The position numbers and the translations under genes are program-made. Below are positions 57,426 through 64,000 of a stretch of 64,000 nucleotides of DNA, one piece after another. Position 1 is the stretch's first letter; every line of letters begins with the position of its first letter. The notes beneath the pieces are model-generated. The model was given only the letters and a program-made list of their open reading frames with translations. It did not search any database and was not told the origin of the DNA. The DNA lies in NCBI GenBank assembly GCA_002495625.1, contig DAGC01000003.1:62001-126000 (forward strand), written 5' to 3'. Origin of the DNA: Methanobacterium sp. UBA375. Lineage in GTDB: Archaea > Methanobacteriota > Methanobacteria > Methanobacteriales > Methanobacteriaceae.

Positions 57426-57896
57426 ATGGAATCAGAGAAAACTATGGACTCTGTAAACGCACAACCATTAGAAATCCTTTTAGTTGAAGATAACCCAGGT
57501 GATATACGCCTGATTAAAGAAATATTAAAGGAAACTAAAATTCGAACTAACATACAGGTGGCCATGGATGGAGAAGCAGCTTTAAAGTTGTTGTTCAATA
57601 CAGAAAACTTAAACACCGCCCCGCGTCCAGATCTAATACTCTTAGATTTAAATCTGCCCAAGATAGATGGTAGGGAACTCCTGTCGGAAATTAAATGTAG
57701 TGAAGGCCTCAAAAGTATACCGGTGGTGATATTGACCACCTCAACAGCCGAGGAAGATATAATAGAAACCTATAATAATCATGCTAATTCATATATCACC
57801 AAACCAGTGGACCTGGATCATTTCATTAGAGTGGTTGAATCAATCAAGGATTTCTGGCTTTCCATAGTTAAGTTACCCCGGAGTGACGAAACATGA
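57426..57896 (+). CDS. Response regulator, Rcp1-like single receiver
   Basis: 156 residues, one receiver domain: ILLVEDNPGDIRLIKEIL (acidic pair), DLILLDLNLPKIDG (phospho-Asp), ILTTSTAEEDI and ITKPVDLDHF (Lys). The EDNPGD form is typical of regulators working with phytochrome-like or PAS kinases. GAGGG precedes the ATG. Its stop overlaps the start of the next regulator. Confidence 0.9.
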   Translation: MESEKTMDSVNAQPLEILLVEDNPGDIRLIKEILKETKIRTNIQVAMDGEAALKLLFNTENLNTAPRPDLILLDLNLPKIDGRELLSEIKCSEGLKSIPVVILTTSTAEEDIIETYNNHANSYITKPVDLDHFIRVVESIKDFWLSIVKLPRSDET

Positions 57897-58783
57897 AGTG
57901 CATCAAAGTCCTTCTAATAGAGGACAATCTAGGAGATGCCGTTCTGATACAGGAAATGCTCAAGGATGTTAAAACTACTAATTTTCAAGTTAAACATGCC
58001 CAAATACTAAGCGAAGGAATAATATATCTTCAAAATGAAGATTTCGATATAATATTATTGGATTTAGCCCTTCCAGATAGCCAGGGTATTGATACCTTTA
58101 ACCGGACCAATGAACATGCCACTGAATTACCCATAATAATCCTGACCGGCCTGTCAGATGAAGAATTTGCCATTAAAGCTGTGGGAGAAGGGGCCCAGGA
58201 TTACCTGGTAAAGGGAGAAGTGGACAGCAGACTACTGGCCCGGTCCATGAAGTATGCCATTGAAAGGAATATCATCGAAGACAAACTCAAAAAGAGCGAG
58301 GAAAGATACCGGATCATGGTGGAAAAAACCCAATCAGGGATCTTCTTGATAAACCCCTATAACAAATTAAACTACGTTAACCATCAAATGGCCGATATGC
58401 TGGGCTATAAAGTAAATGAAATGATAAACAGGAGTATATTTGATTTTATGGATAAGGAAGGGGAAAAAGCCCTCAACGACCATTTAAAAAAGATTGACAA
58501 TGGTATTGGAAATATTTATGAACTGAAATTCAAAAACAGAAGCGGTTCACAACTCTGGGCTCTAACCTCTACCAATCCAATCTATAAAAGAAATGGTGAA
58601 TACCTGGGTAGTGTCTCTATAATTACCGATATAAGCGCCCGTAAAGGTGTGGAAAAAACCATAATGGAAGCCATGATTGAAAAGGACAACAATTTCAGGA
58701 TGATCATCGCCAACATGATGGAGGCCATAAAACCCCTGATTGCCCAGGAATACTCAGAAGAATACCACGACCGGTTAACCTGA
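57893..58783 (+). CDS. Response regulator with PAS domain
   Basis: 296 residues. A receiver (VLLIEDNLGDAVLIQEML, IILLDLALPDSQG, ILTGLSDEE, DYLVKGEVD) is followed by a helical linker and a PAS domain from about residue 140 (SEERYRIMVEKTQSGIF to GSVSIITDIS). No kinase or other output domain follows; the C-terminus is a short helix. The ATG overlaps the previous stop (ATGA). It may relay signals between partners. Confidence 0.88.
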   Translation: MKCIKVLLIEDNLGDAVLIQEMLKDVKTTNFQVKHAQILSEGIIYLQNEDFDIILLDLALPDSQGIDTFNRTNEHATELPIIILTGLSDEEFAIKAVGEGAQDYLVKGEVDSRLLARSMKYAIERNIIEDKLKKSEERYRIMVEKTQSGIFLINPYNKLNYVNHQMADMLGYKVNEMINRSIFDFMDKEGEKALNDHLKKIDNGIGNIYELKFKNRSGSQLWALTSTNPIYKRNGEYLGSVSIITDISARKGVEKTIMEAMIEKDNNFRMIIANMMEAIKPLIAQEYSEEYHDRLT

Positions 58784-58874
58784 GACTAACGACCAGAAAT
58801 TATCAAAAAACCAATAACCTGAAATAATAGATTTAAAATATAATTATTTTTACACACCATTAAGAGGACCCACC

Positions 58875-59252
58875 ATGCGTATAGATTTATTAATTGCCAG
58901 CCTGGTTGTAATGGTTATAGGCCTGGTAATCTCAGGGATGATTGGAAGCCTTATTTTAGCCGTGGGAATTATGCTCTTATTATATGTTATCTTCTCCAGA
59001 GAGGAGGCCGGGGAACCGGAACCAGCCAGATACGTGGAACCAGAATATCACAAAGAGACACCCCGTCAAAGTGAGAGAAAGAAAGAGAGAGAATACCAAG
59101 AATCCCAACCCAGAAAAAGAAATGTAGACCGAGCTGAAAGAGAATTACGAGCATGGAGTCCGGGAAAACCGGGAAAACGTTGCCCGAAATGTGGTTCCAT
59201 CAGTAACCCATCTGATGCCCGGTTCTGCGCTGATTGTGGAAGTAGATTATAA
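58875..59252 (+). CDS. Membrane protein with C-terminal zinc ribbon
   Basis: 125 residues: two close membrane helices (residues 4-42), a charged linker rich in Glu, Arg and Gln, and a C-terminal zinc ribbon CPKCGSISNPSDARFCADCG. Many archaea carry such proteins; function unknown. Convergent with the next gene. Confidence 0.75.
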   Translation: MRIDLLIASLVVMVIGLVISGMIGSLILAVGIMLLLYVIFSREEAGEPEPARYVEPEYHKETPRQSERKKEREYQESQPRKRNVDRAERELRAWSPGKPGKRCPKCGSISNPSDARFCADCGSRL

Positions 59253-59275
59253 TTTAAAAGTAATTTCCTTTTATT

Positions 59276-59638
59276 TTATTTAAAATCTAATTCTCCTTCA
59301 TGTTTAAGGTAATAATATATGAACCTCAAACTAAGCACTAAAAGAACTAAACCGAGGATCATGATAATTAGATTCCCAATGAAGCCGAAACGGCCGGGAT
59401 ATAAGAAGAATGCAAATATCACGAAGTAGATACCGGCCAGGGCCATGTTAAGGGCTCCGGCAAATTTTATTTTCAGGTTCAGGGAAAAAAGGTTTAAAAT
59501 TCCAAGTATCAGGGTAATTGCACCAAAAAGGTATACAATCAGATATTGGTTGAAATTTAAAAGTAGTATAAGGATGCCGAATGCAATTAAAGACCGGCTT
59601 ACATCCCTCACCGCGAAAGTCTTCTCATCAGTCTCCAT
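59276..59638 (-). CDS. Small four-helix membrane protein
   Basis: 120 residues with four hydrophobic segments (SLIAFGILILLLNFN, YLFGAITLILGILNLF, and two more) and a short charged tail. It resembles DUF308-type small membrane proteins only in outline. Function unknown. Confidence 0.65.
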   Translation of the reverse strand: METDEKTFAVRDVSRSLIAFGILILLLNFNQYLIVYLFGAITLILGILNLFSLNLKIKFAGALNMALAGIYFVIFAFFLYPGRFGFIGNLIIMILGLVLLVLSLRFIYYYLKHEGELDFK

Positions 59639-59737
59639 GGGAACTCTCTCAATGAAATTTTTAGATCAGTGCTTTTATCTATCAATGATATTTTTTATAT
59701 CAATGCTCTTTTTGTTCGTTTTTATATCAATACTCTT

Positions 59738-60502
59738 TTATTCGTGCTCATTTTGAGATTTTTCAATTGCCTCTAATATAAACCTGATCCTGTTACCATA
59801 CCGTTCAATATATGACCTGATCTCTTCCTCCTCCACGTCAGGGGTCCGTTTTTTAACTATATCTATTATTTCAGATTCGCTGTAAGATATCTCCACCACC
59901 TCAAAGAATAACTTCAATAGGGACACCATGAGCCTGGAAAACAGGCCGAAATCCGTGAACAGATCTTTTTTCACTCCCCTGATCCAGAAAGTCCAGGCTG
60001 TCTGGAAGACCAAGTTAACCTTCCTGAATTTGGATAAATTTCTAAAATAAAAGATGATAAGTGAAAAATAGAAAGGAAAGCTTCCAAAACCCTTGTTATC
60101 CATCCATAAACTGAAACCTATCTTACCTTCATATAGATAGTGGGAATCATGAAACCTATCAGCCAGTAAAACCGCATCGTACTCAGATGCCTTATGGAAA
60201 ACTCCATCTACACTGTTAACCTTCATATCCTCCTTTAGAGTGTGGAAGAATTTATTGTAAACTTCTGTAGAGCTTTGATGAACATCATCCAACGCCAGAA
60301 CCGCATTATAAACATTTAAATCCAGATCCTTCACGGCTTGAAATATGTTGGCCGACTTTCCAGTGCCCGGAGCACCAATAACATGGATTATCCTGCCTTT
60401 ACGGGTTTTCAAATCCTTCAATCGTGCATATAACTTTTTGTAGGCAGTGGTGGCTCTAAAATCCTGATCGTCCTCTGCTGTGTTCACCTTAAATTTGACC
60501 AT
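59738..60502 (-). CDS. P-loop ATPase, unknown role
   Basis: 254 residues. P-loop VIGAPGTGKSANIF near residue 43, a likely Walker B in AVLLADRFHD, a hydrophobic stretch (FPFYFSLIIFYF) and a C-terminal helical region with EEEEIRSYIERYGNRIRFI. It looks like a divergent STAND/AAA-type ATPase conserved in Methanobacteriales. I start at ATG 60502 (MVKFKV); TTTTATATGA about 25 bases upstream suggests a leaderless transcript. Confidence 0.7.
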   Translation of the reverse strand: MVKFKVNTAEDDQDFRATTAYKKLYARLKDLKTRKGRIIHVIGAPGTGKSANIFQAVKDLDLNVYNAVLALDDVHQSSTEVYNKFFHTLKEDMKVNSVDGVFHKASEYDAVLLADRFHDSHYLYEGKIGFSLWMDNKGFGSFPFYFSLIIFYFRNLSKFRKVNLVFQTAWTFWIRGVKKDLFTDFGLFSRLMVSLLKLFFEVVEISYSESEIIDIVKKRTPDVEEEEIRSYIERYGNRIRFILEAIEKSQNEHE

Positions 60503-60641
60503 AGAACTAATATAGAAATCATATAAAATCAATTTATGGGACGTATCGGAAAATAGGAGTAAAAAAACCGAATTATACTGGGAAAATTGAAGCAACAAAA
60601 AACTAAAATCTACAAGGAAAAAAATTAGATTAAAAATTAAT

Positions 60642-60797
60642 CTACTGGGATTTTTTCGTAAATTTAAATGTTACCGTACCAGCCTCGGAATTTTTAGTGG
60701 TGGATCTTAGAATGTAAAACCCACTTAATCCCCGCCGTATAAGATCATAGGCCTTGGCTGGATCTTCACCCTTATCCAGTTTAACAGTTATCTCCAT
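60642..60797 (-). CDS. 51-residue small protein, unknown
   Basis: Starts MEITVKLDKGEDPAKAYDLI and ends VTFKFTKKSQ, predicted as a small beta-helix-beta fold. GGGAGGT lies eight bases before its ATG and sits in the last codons of the TM2 gene, so the two are cotranscribed. Family not recognised. Confidence 0.65.
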   Translation of the reverse strand: MEITVKLDKGEDPAKAYDLIRRGLSGFYILRSTTKNSEAGTVTFKFTKKSQ

Positions 60798-60802
60798 TTG
60801 GG

Positions 60803-61039
60803 TTAACCTCCCACATCTTGAGCAGACATGTAAGCATCATATATAGCGTAAAGCCAGACAATTATGTATATTATGATTCCGAAAAAAGAAATTAAAAAAA
60901 TGGCTAAAGTGGAGATAATAAAGGTAAGAACGATTAATCCCAGGCCAAACAAGGTTTTACCCACATAAACTTGGCCCAAACCGGGTAACAAGAAAGATAA
61001 AAACGCCGCTAGAATCGGATTTTTCGCCATTCGGAACAT
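60803..61039 (-). CDS. TM2-domain membrane protein
   Basis: 78 residues. Two or three hydrophobic helices with FLLPGLGQVYVGKTLFG between the first two and WLYAIYDAYMSAQ at the end, as in TM2 proteins. Function unknown. The start may be the second Met (61030). Confidence 0.8.
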   Translation of the reverse strand: MFRMAKNPILAAFLSFLLPGLGQVYVGKTLFGLGLIVLTFIISTLAIFLISFFGIIIYIIVWLYAIYDAYMSAQDVGG

Positions 61040-61086
61040 CTCCCGTTATTTAACTTACATATATTATTTTATTCTTTATAGCTATT

Positions 61087-62787
61087 CTATTTATCCAATA
61101 ACTTGGTTAATTCCTTGAGATTGTTAGTATTGATGATATCCTTCTTCTCCGCATAACCCCGCCTGGCTGTGGCTATTCCCAATTCAATATCATTCAAACG
61201 TTCTTTAGAATGGGCATCTGTATCTATAACCAGTTTACACCCGTTCTGTATGGCTTTTTTAATGAGGACATCCTTTAAATCAAGTCTATCCGGCTGAGAA
61301 TTAACTTCCAGGTAGGTATTCGTATCTACAGATGCCTGGAATATCCTGTCCAGGTCCAGTTCATAGGCACTTCTTTTATGGATCTTCCTCCCGGTGGGAT
61401 GGGCTATGATATTCACATACTGGTTTTCCATAGCAGAAATAATTCTATCTGTTAACTGTTCTCTGCTCTGCCGGTAACCAGAATTTATACCGGCGATAAC
61501 CACGTCTAAGTCCTTTAAGATCTCCTCTTTAATTTCCAGTTTTCCATCGGAGTCTATGTTAACCTCAAGGCCCTTCAGTATGGTGATGTCCTCAATTTCA
61601 CTGTCGAGCTTATCCATTTCCCTCATCTTCAACTCTATTTTATCTTCACTTATACCCTTTGGGACCTGTAAATTCCCGGTGTGGTCGGTTATGGCGATGT
61701 ACTGGTGGCCTAACTCCCGGGCGGTTTCTGCCATCTCCTTTAGACTGCTTTTACCATCACTCCAAGTAGTGTGCATCTGGAGATCTCCTTTGATATCCTG
61801 GTAGCCTATAATAGGGGGTAATTCACCCCGTATGGCTGCCTCCAGATCTTCTGCAGTCTGCCTCAGTTCTGGTTCCATGTAGTGTATTCCCAGTTCCTGG
61901 AAGACTTCCTCTTCAGTTCTACCGGCAACCATCTTATCTCCCCTGAAAAGACCGTATTCATTGAGTTTAAGCCCCTTTTTTATTGATATCTTCCTCATCT
62001 CCACGTTGACTTCCTTAGAACCGGTGAAATATAGCAGTGCTGAGCCGAATGATTTTTCCGGCATGACCCTTAAGTCGCAGTTTACATCAGCCTTTAAACG
62101 TACCGTTGATTTACTTATTCCTTTGGCTATAACCCGGTCAACCAGGTCCATAGCAGCGAAGTACTCCATCACCTGATGCGGATTGTCGGTTACCACCAGT
62201 ACGTCGATGTCTCCTATGGTTTCCTGCCTTCTTCTGATGGACCCGGCCACTTCAACCCGCATGACATGGTTAAATTCCTCTAATTTTGCTTTAATTTCAC
62301 GAGCAAGTGGCAGCATATAACCCAGGAGATGGCGGGTTGTTTTACGGGCGTATTTGATGTTCTCCAGTATGTTCTTTTCCTTCTTTTCACTCATCCCCTT
62401 TATCCTTCGAAGTTGATGGTGTTTGGCCATTTCCTCCAGATCATCCAAATCCTTAATATTTAGTGATTGATAGAGTAGTTTAACTGTCTTAGGACCAACC
62501 CCCTCCACGGCAAGGAGAGATTCAAAGTCTATGGGGCATCCCTTCCTTAATTCCTCGAAATAGGGGAGGTGTCCTGTTTCATTCAATTCCACTATTTTCT
62601 TGGTGATGCTTTCACCTATACCTGGTAATTTCATTATTTCATCTGGTTTTAAATCCTCAACCGGTTGGGAGAGGGAGTTAACTGTCTCAGCCGCTCTCCT
62701 ATAAGCGATGGGTTTGTACGGTGCGCCTTTTATTTCCAGCAGATCCGCTATTTCATCTAATATTCGAGCTATCTCCTTATTTTCCAT
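61087..62787 (-). CDS. polX: DNA polymerase X with PHP domain
   Basis: 566 residues. An 8-kDa-like helix-hairpin-helix region (LPGIGESITKKI, VEGVGPKTVKLLY), a nucleotidyltransferase palm (AGSIRRRQETIGDIDVLV with catalytic aspartates, and DVNCDLRVM), then a PHP domain from about residue 335 (DLQMHTTWSDGKSS, ITDHTGNL, NIIAHPTGR, DTDAHSKE). The PHP site gives nuclease activity. It fills short gaps in base excision repair. One base separates it from the RNase H gene. Confidence 0.93.
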   Translation of the reverse strand: MENKEIARILDEIADLLEIKGAPYKPIAYRRAAETVNSLSQPVEDLKPDEIMKLPGIGESITKKIVELNETGHLPYFEELRKGCPIDFESLLAVEGVGPKTVKLLYQSLNIKDLDDLEEMAKHHQLRRIKGMSEKKEKNILENIKYARKTTRHLLGYMLPLAREIKAKLEEFNHVMRVEVAGSIRRRQETIGDIDVLVVTDNPHQVMEYFAAMDLVDRVIAKGISKSTVRLKADVNCDLRVMPEKSFGSALLYFTGSKEVNVEMRKISIKKGLKLNEYGLFRGDKMVAGRTEEEVFQELGIHYMEPELRQTAEDLEAAIRGELPPIIGYQDIKGDLQMHTTWSDGKSSLKEMAETARELGHQYIAITDHTGNLQVPKGISEDKIELKMREMDKLDSEIEDITILKGLEVNIDSDGKLEIKEEILKDLDVVIAGINSGYRQSREQLTDRIISAMENQYVNIIAHPTGRKIHKRSAYELDLDRIFQASVDTNTYLEVNSQPDRLDLKDVLIKKAIQNGCKLVIDTDAHSKERLNDIELGIATARRGYAEKKDIINTNNLKELTKLLDK

Positions 62788-63636
62788 TTAAACCACTTCT
62801 ACCCCCAATAAGCTTTTCACGTTTTTAAAATGGGCCTTAGCCACGTACGGTAGTATTTCTGGGTTTATTTCTTCAGGACCTGAGTTTTTAAGATCTAAAT
62901 CATACTTTTCATTTAATTCATGGACTGCTTTTTCAAAGAGGGACTTGGCTATGATGCTCGCGGCAGCTACTGGTGTTTCAGTTTCTGCACCGGTTTTCTG
63001 GATAACCTTAACCCGGCTTTCATCGTAGTTTCCCAGTCGTTTCTCTGTCTTCTTCTGGTCGAATTTATCGATTATCACCTGGGCCTGGTTAAATTCAAGC
63101 CTTCCTAAAAGCTTTTGAATAATTTTGGAATGGGCCCAGGCCATTAAATCGTTGAGGGATTTACCTTCACTTTTAAATTCTCTGTAGAGCCTATTGTAGC
63201 TTGTCGGTCCCAGTACAATGGACTCGTAGGGAATTCCCATTTCCCGGATATTTAGAGCGGTTTCTATAATTTTAGGTGTTTTCATGGTTTTACTATCCTT
63301 CACACCCAGTATTCGAAGTTTTATTATCTCCTCCGGAGTTAGTGCAGTTACCACTACCACCAGGGGACCGTACCATTCCCCTTTACCTGTTTCATCAGAA
63401 CCTAAAAAATAATCAAAGCCTTCCTCCCTCTCGAGGATGGAGTTTAAAACGTCTAAAGTTTTGCTACTTTCATTAAAAACCAGTTTCCCTGTACTGTAAA
63501 GAATTAAATTAACGTTCCGGTCCTTGACCCGGAGTATCTCATACTGGTTGGTTACCGGTTTTCTTTCCAGGTGGGAAGATTCAATATATTCCTTCAACCT
63601 TTGGACCTCTATTTTTGAGAGTGTCAAAGAATTCAT
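62788..63636 (-). CDS. rnhC: Ribonuclease HIII-type RNase H
   Basis: 282 residues. The catalytic motif GSDETGKGEWYGPLVVV near residue 78, GVKDSKTMK, and PVAAASIIAKSLFE mark RNase HII/HIII. The extra N-terminal domain of about 75 residues and the GxGE form in GKGEWYGP point to HIII rather than the usual archaeal HII. It cuts RNA in RNA-DNA hybrids. It abuts polX on the same strand. Confidence 0.82.
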   Translation of the reverse strand: MNSLTLSKIEVQRLKEYIESSHLERKPVTNQYEILRVKDRNVNLILYSTGKLVFNESSKTLDVLNSILEREEGFDYFLGSDETGKGEWYGPLVVVVTALTPEEIIKLRILGVKDSKTMKTPKIIETALNIREMGIPYESIVLGPTSYNRLYREFKSEGKSLNDLMAWAHSKIIQKLLGRLEFNQAQVIIDKFDQKKTEKRLGNYDESRVKVIQKTGAETETPVAAASIIAKSLFEKAVHELNEKYDLDLKNSGPEEINPEILPYVAKAHFKNVKSLLGVEVV

Positions 63637-63689
63637 AAATTAATTATGTATCTGAAATTGTTTCAATATTTCGCAAAAAAATTGAGTTT

Positions 63690-63737
63690 AGAAAAAAATG
63701 AGTAAAAGTAGGGGTATTAAAATGAACAACCCCCTAC
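63690..63737 (-). terminator. feoB terminator
   Basis: GTAGGGG (63708-63714) pairs with CCCCTAC (63731-63737); on the minus strand TTTT and then a run of seven Ts (63692-63698) follow. It lies 18 bases after the feoB stop. Confidence 0.6.
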
Positions 63738-63754
63738 CATCTGAGTTTGTTTAC

Positions 63755-64000
63755 TTAAAAGAATGGGAGGAGCAACCTTAAGGCTATCCCACCTACCACT
63801 ATTGCCGTTGCGAAGTTGGCTAAAACAATGGTTGTTGTGGATTTCCATCCGAATTCCCTGAGTAGAACGGTAACTGTCGCAACACATGGGATGAACAACA
63901 TGCTAACCAGGGCCAGTACAATGAACTGCACCGGGGTGAAGAATGGGGCCAGGTTGGTTCCAAAGAGGGTTACCAGTATCAGTAAAACGAACTCCTTTCT
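63755..64000 (-). CDS. feoB: Ferrous iron transport protein B, C-terminal end (runs off window)
   Basis: 81 residues with two membrane helices: FVLLILVTLFGTNLAPFFTP, then FIPCVATVTVLLREFGWK, typical of the last part of FeoB including its conserved Cys. The GTPase domain is outside the window. It imports Fe(II). Confidence 0.85.
   Translation of the reverse strand, partial: RKEFVLLILVTLFGTNLAPFFTPVQFIVLALVSMLFIPCVATVTVLLREFGWKSTTTIVLANFATAIVVGGIALRLLLPFF

Noticed and set aside
57334..57456. 40-codon frame overlapping the start of the first response regulator
   Set aside because: No ribosome binding site and composition like the A+T-rich spacer; it runs out of frame into a clear gene.

Overview
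The window is from a methanogenic archaeon of the Methanobacteriales, most likely Methanobacterium or a close relative. The evidence is a TATA-binding protein gene, Pelota, FEN1 and a CDC48/VAT ATPase, coenzyme B genes (aksA and a homoaconitase large subunit), a probable S-inosylhomocysteine hydrolase, a MraY-like gene that fits pseudomurein synthesis, geranylgeranyl reductase for archaeal lipids, and the trpEGCFBAD gene order with a divergent trpY, as known in Methanothermobacter. Genes carry GGAGG/GGTG ribosome binding sites and TTTAWATA-type TATA boxes.

Region 1 (1-10200) is visibly more A+T-rich than most of the rest and is almost wholly DNA-end processing. It holds a second Mre11-like/Rad50-like pair on the minus strand (the Rad50-like gene runs off the window), then a plus-strand KTSC protein and a frameshifted OLD-family nuclease, then a minus-strand operon nurA-herA-mre11-rad50. 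The nurA frame has no ATG, GTG or TTG near its ribosome binding site and seems to start at ATT. Region 2 (10253-28426) is core genome: an MFS exporter, a phosphoserine phosphatase fused to a long coiled coil, TBP, a CYTH protein, aksA-hacA-chorismate lyase-fen1, the homocysteine hydrolase, CDC48, prephenate dehydrogenase, Pelota and the MraY-like gene. Region 3 (28427-36335) starts with a low-GC patch (small methyltransferase, lone receiver protein, CadD-like transporter), then an ABC-2 exporter divergent from a TrmB regulator, a GT-B glycosyltransferase, a disulfide oxidoreductase and hypC. Region 4 (36622-46266) is a histidine kinase, trpY, the trp operon and a tRNA-Ile(GAT), with a 600-base A+T-rich spacer that hides a 38-codon cysteine-containing ORF.

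Region 5 (46382-57118) has adkA, a MIP18-like protein, an ArcS-type protein, an archaeal glutamate synthase, a rubredoxin-TPP-enzyme fusion, a UbiA prenyltransferase, geranylgeranyl reductase with its own ferredoxin, a radical SAM/SPASM enzyme followed by a tiny four-cysteine protein, and an Hsp20. Region 6 (57426-64000) has two response regulators, a run of small membrane proteins and a P-loop ATPase, then PolX, an RNase HIII-type enzyme and the 3' end of feoB.

The leads I rate highest are: the DNA-end-processing island with its frameshifted OLD gene and ATT-start nurA; the radical SAM enzyme with its four-Cys partner; and the unlisted Cys peptide with a hairpin over its ribosome binding site in the trpD/tRNA spacer. 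Family calls come from reading motifs, without any database search.
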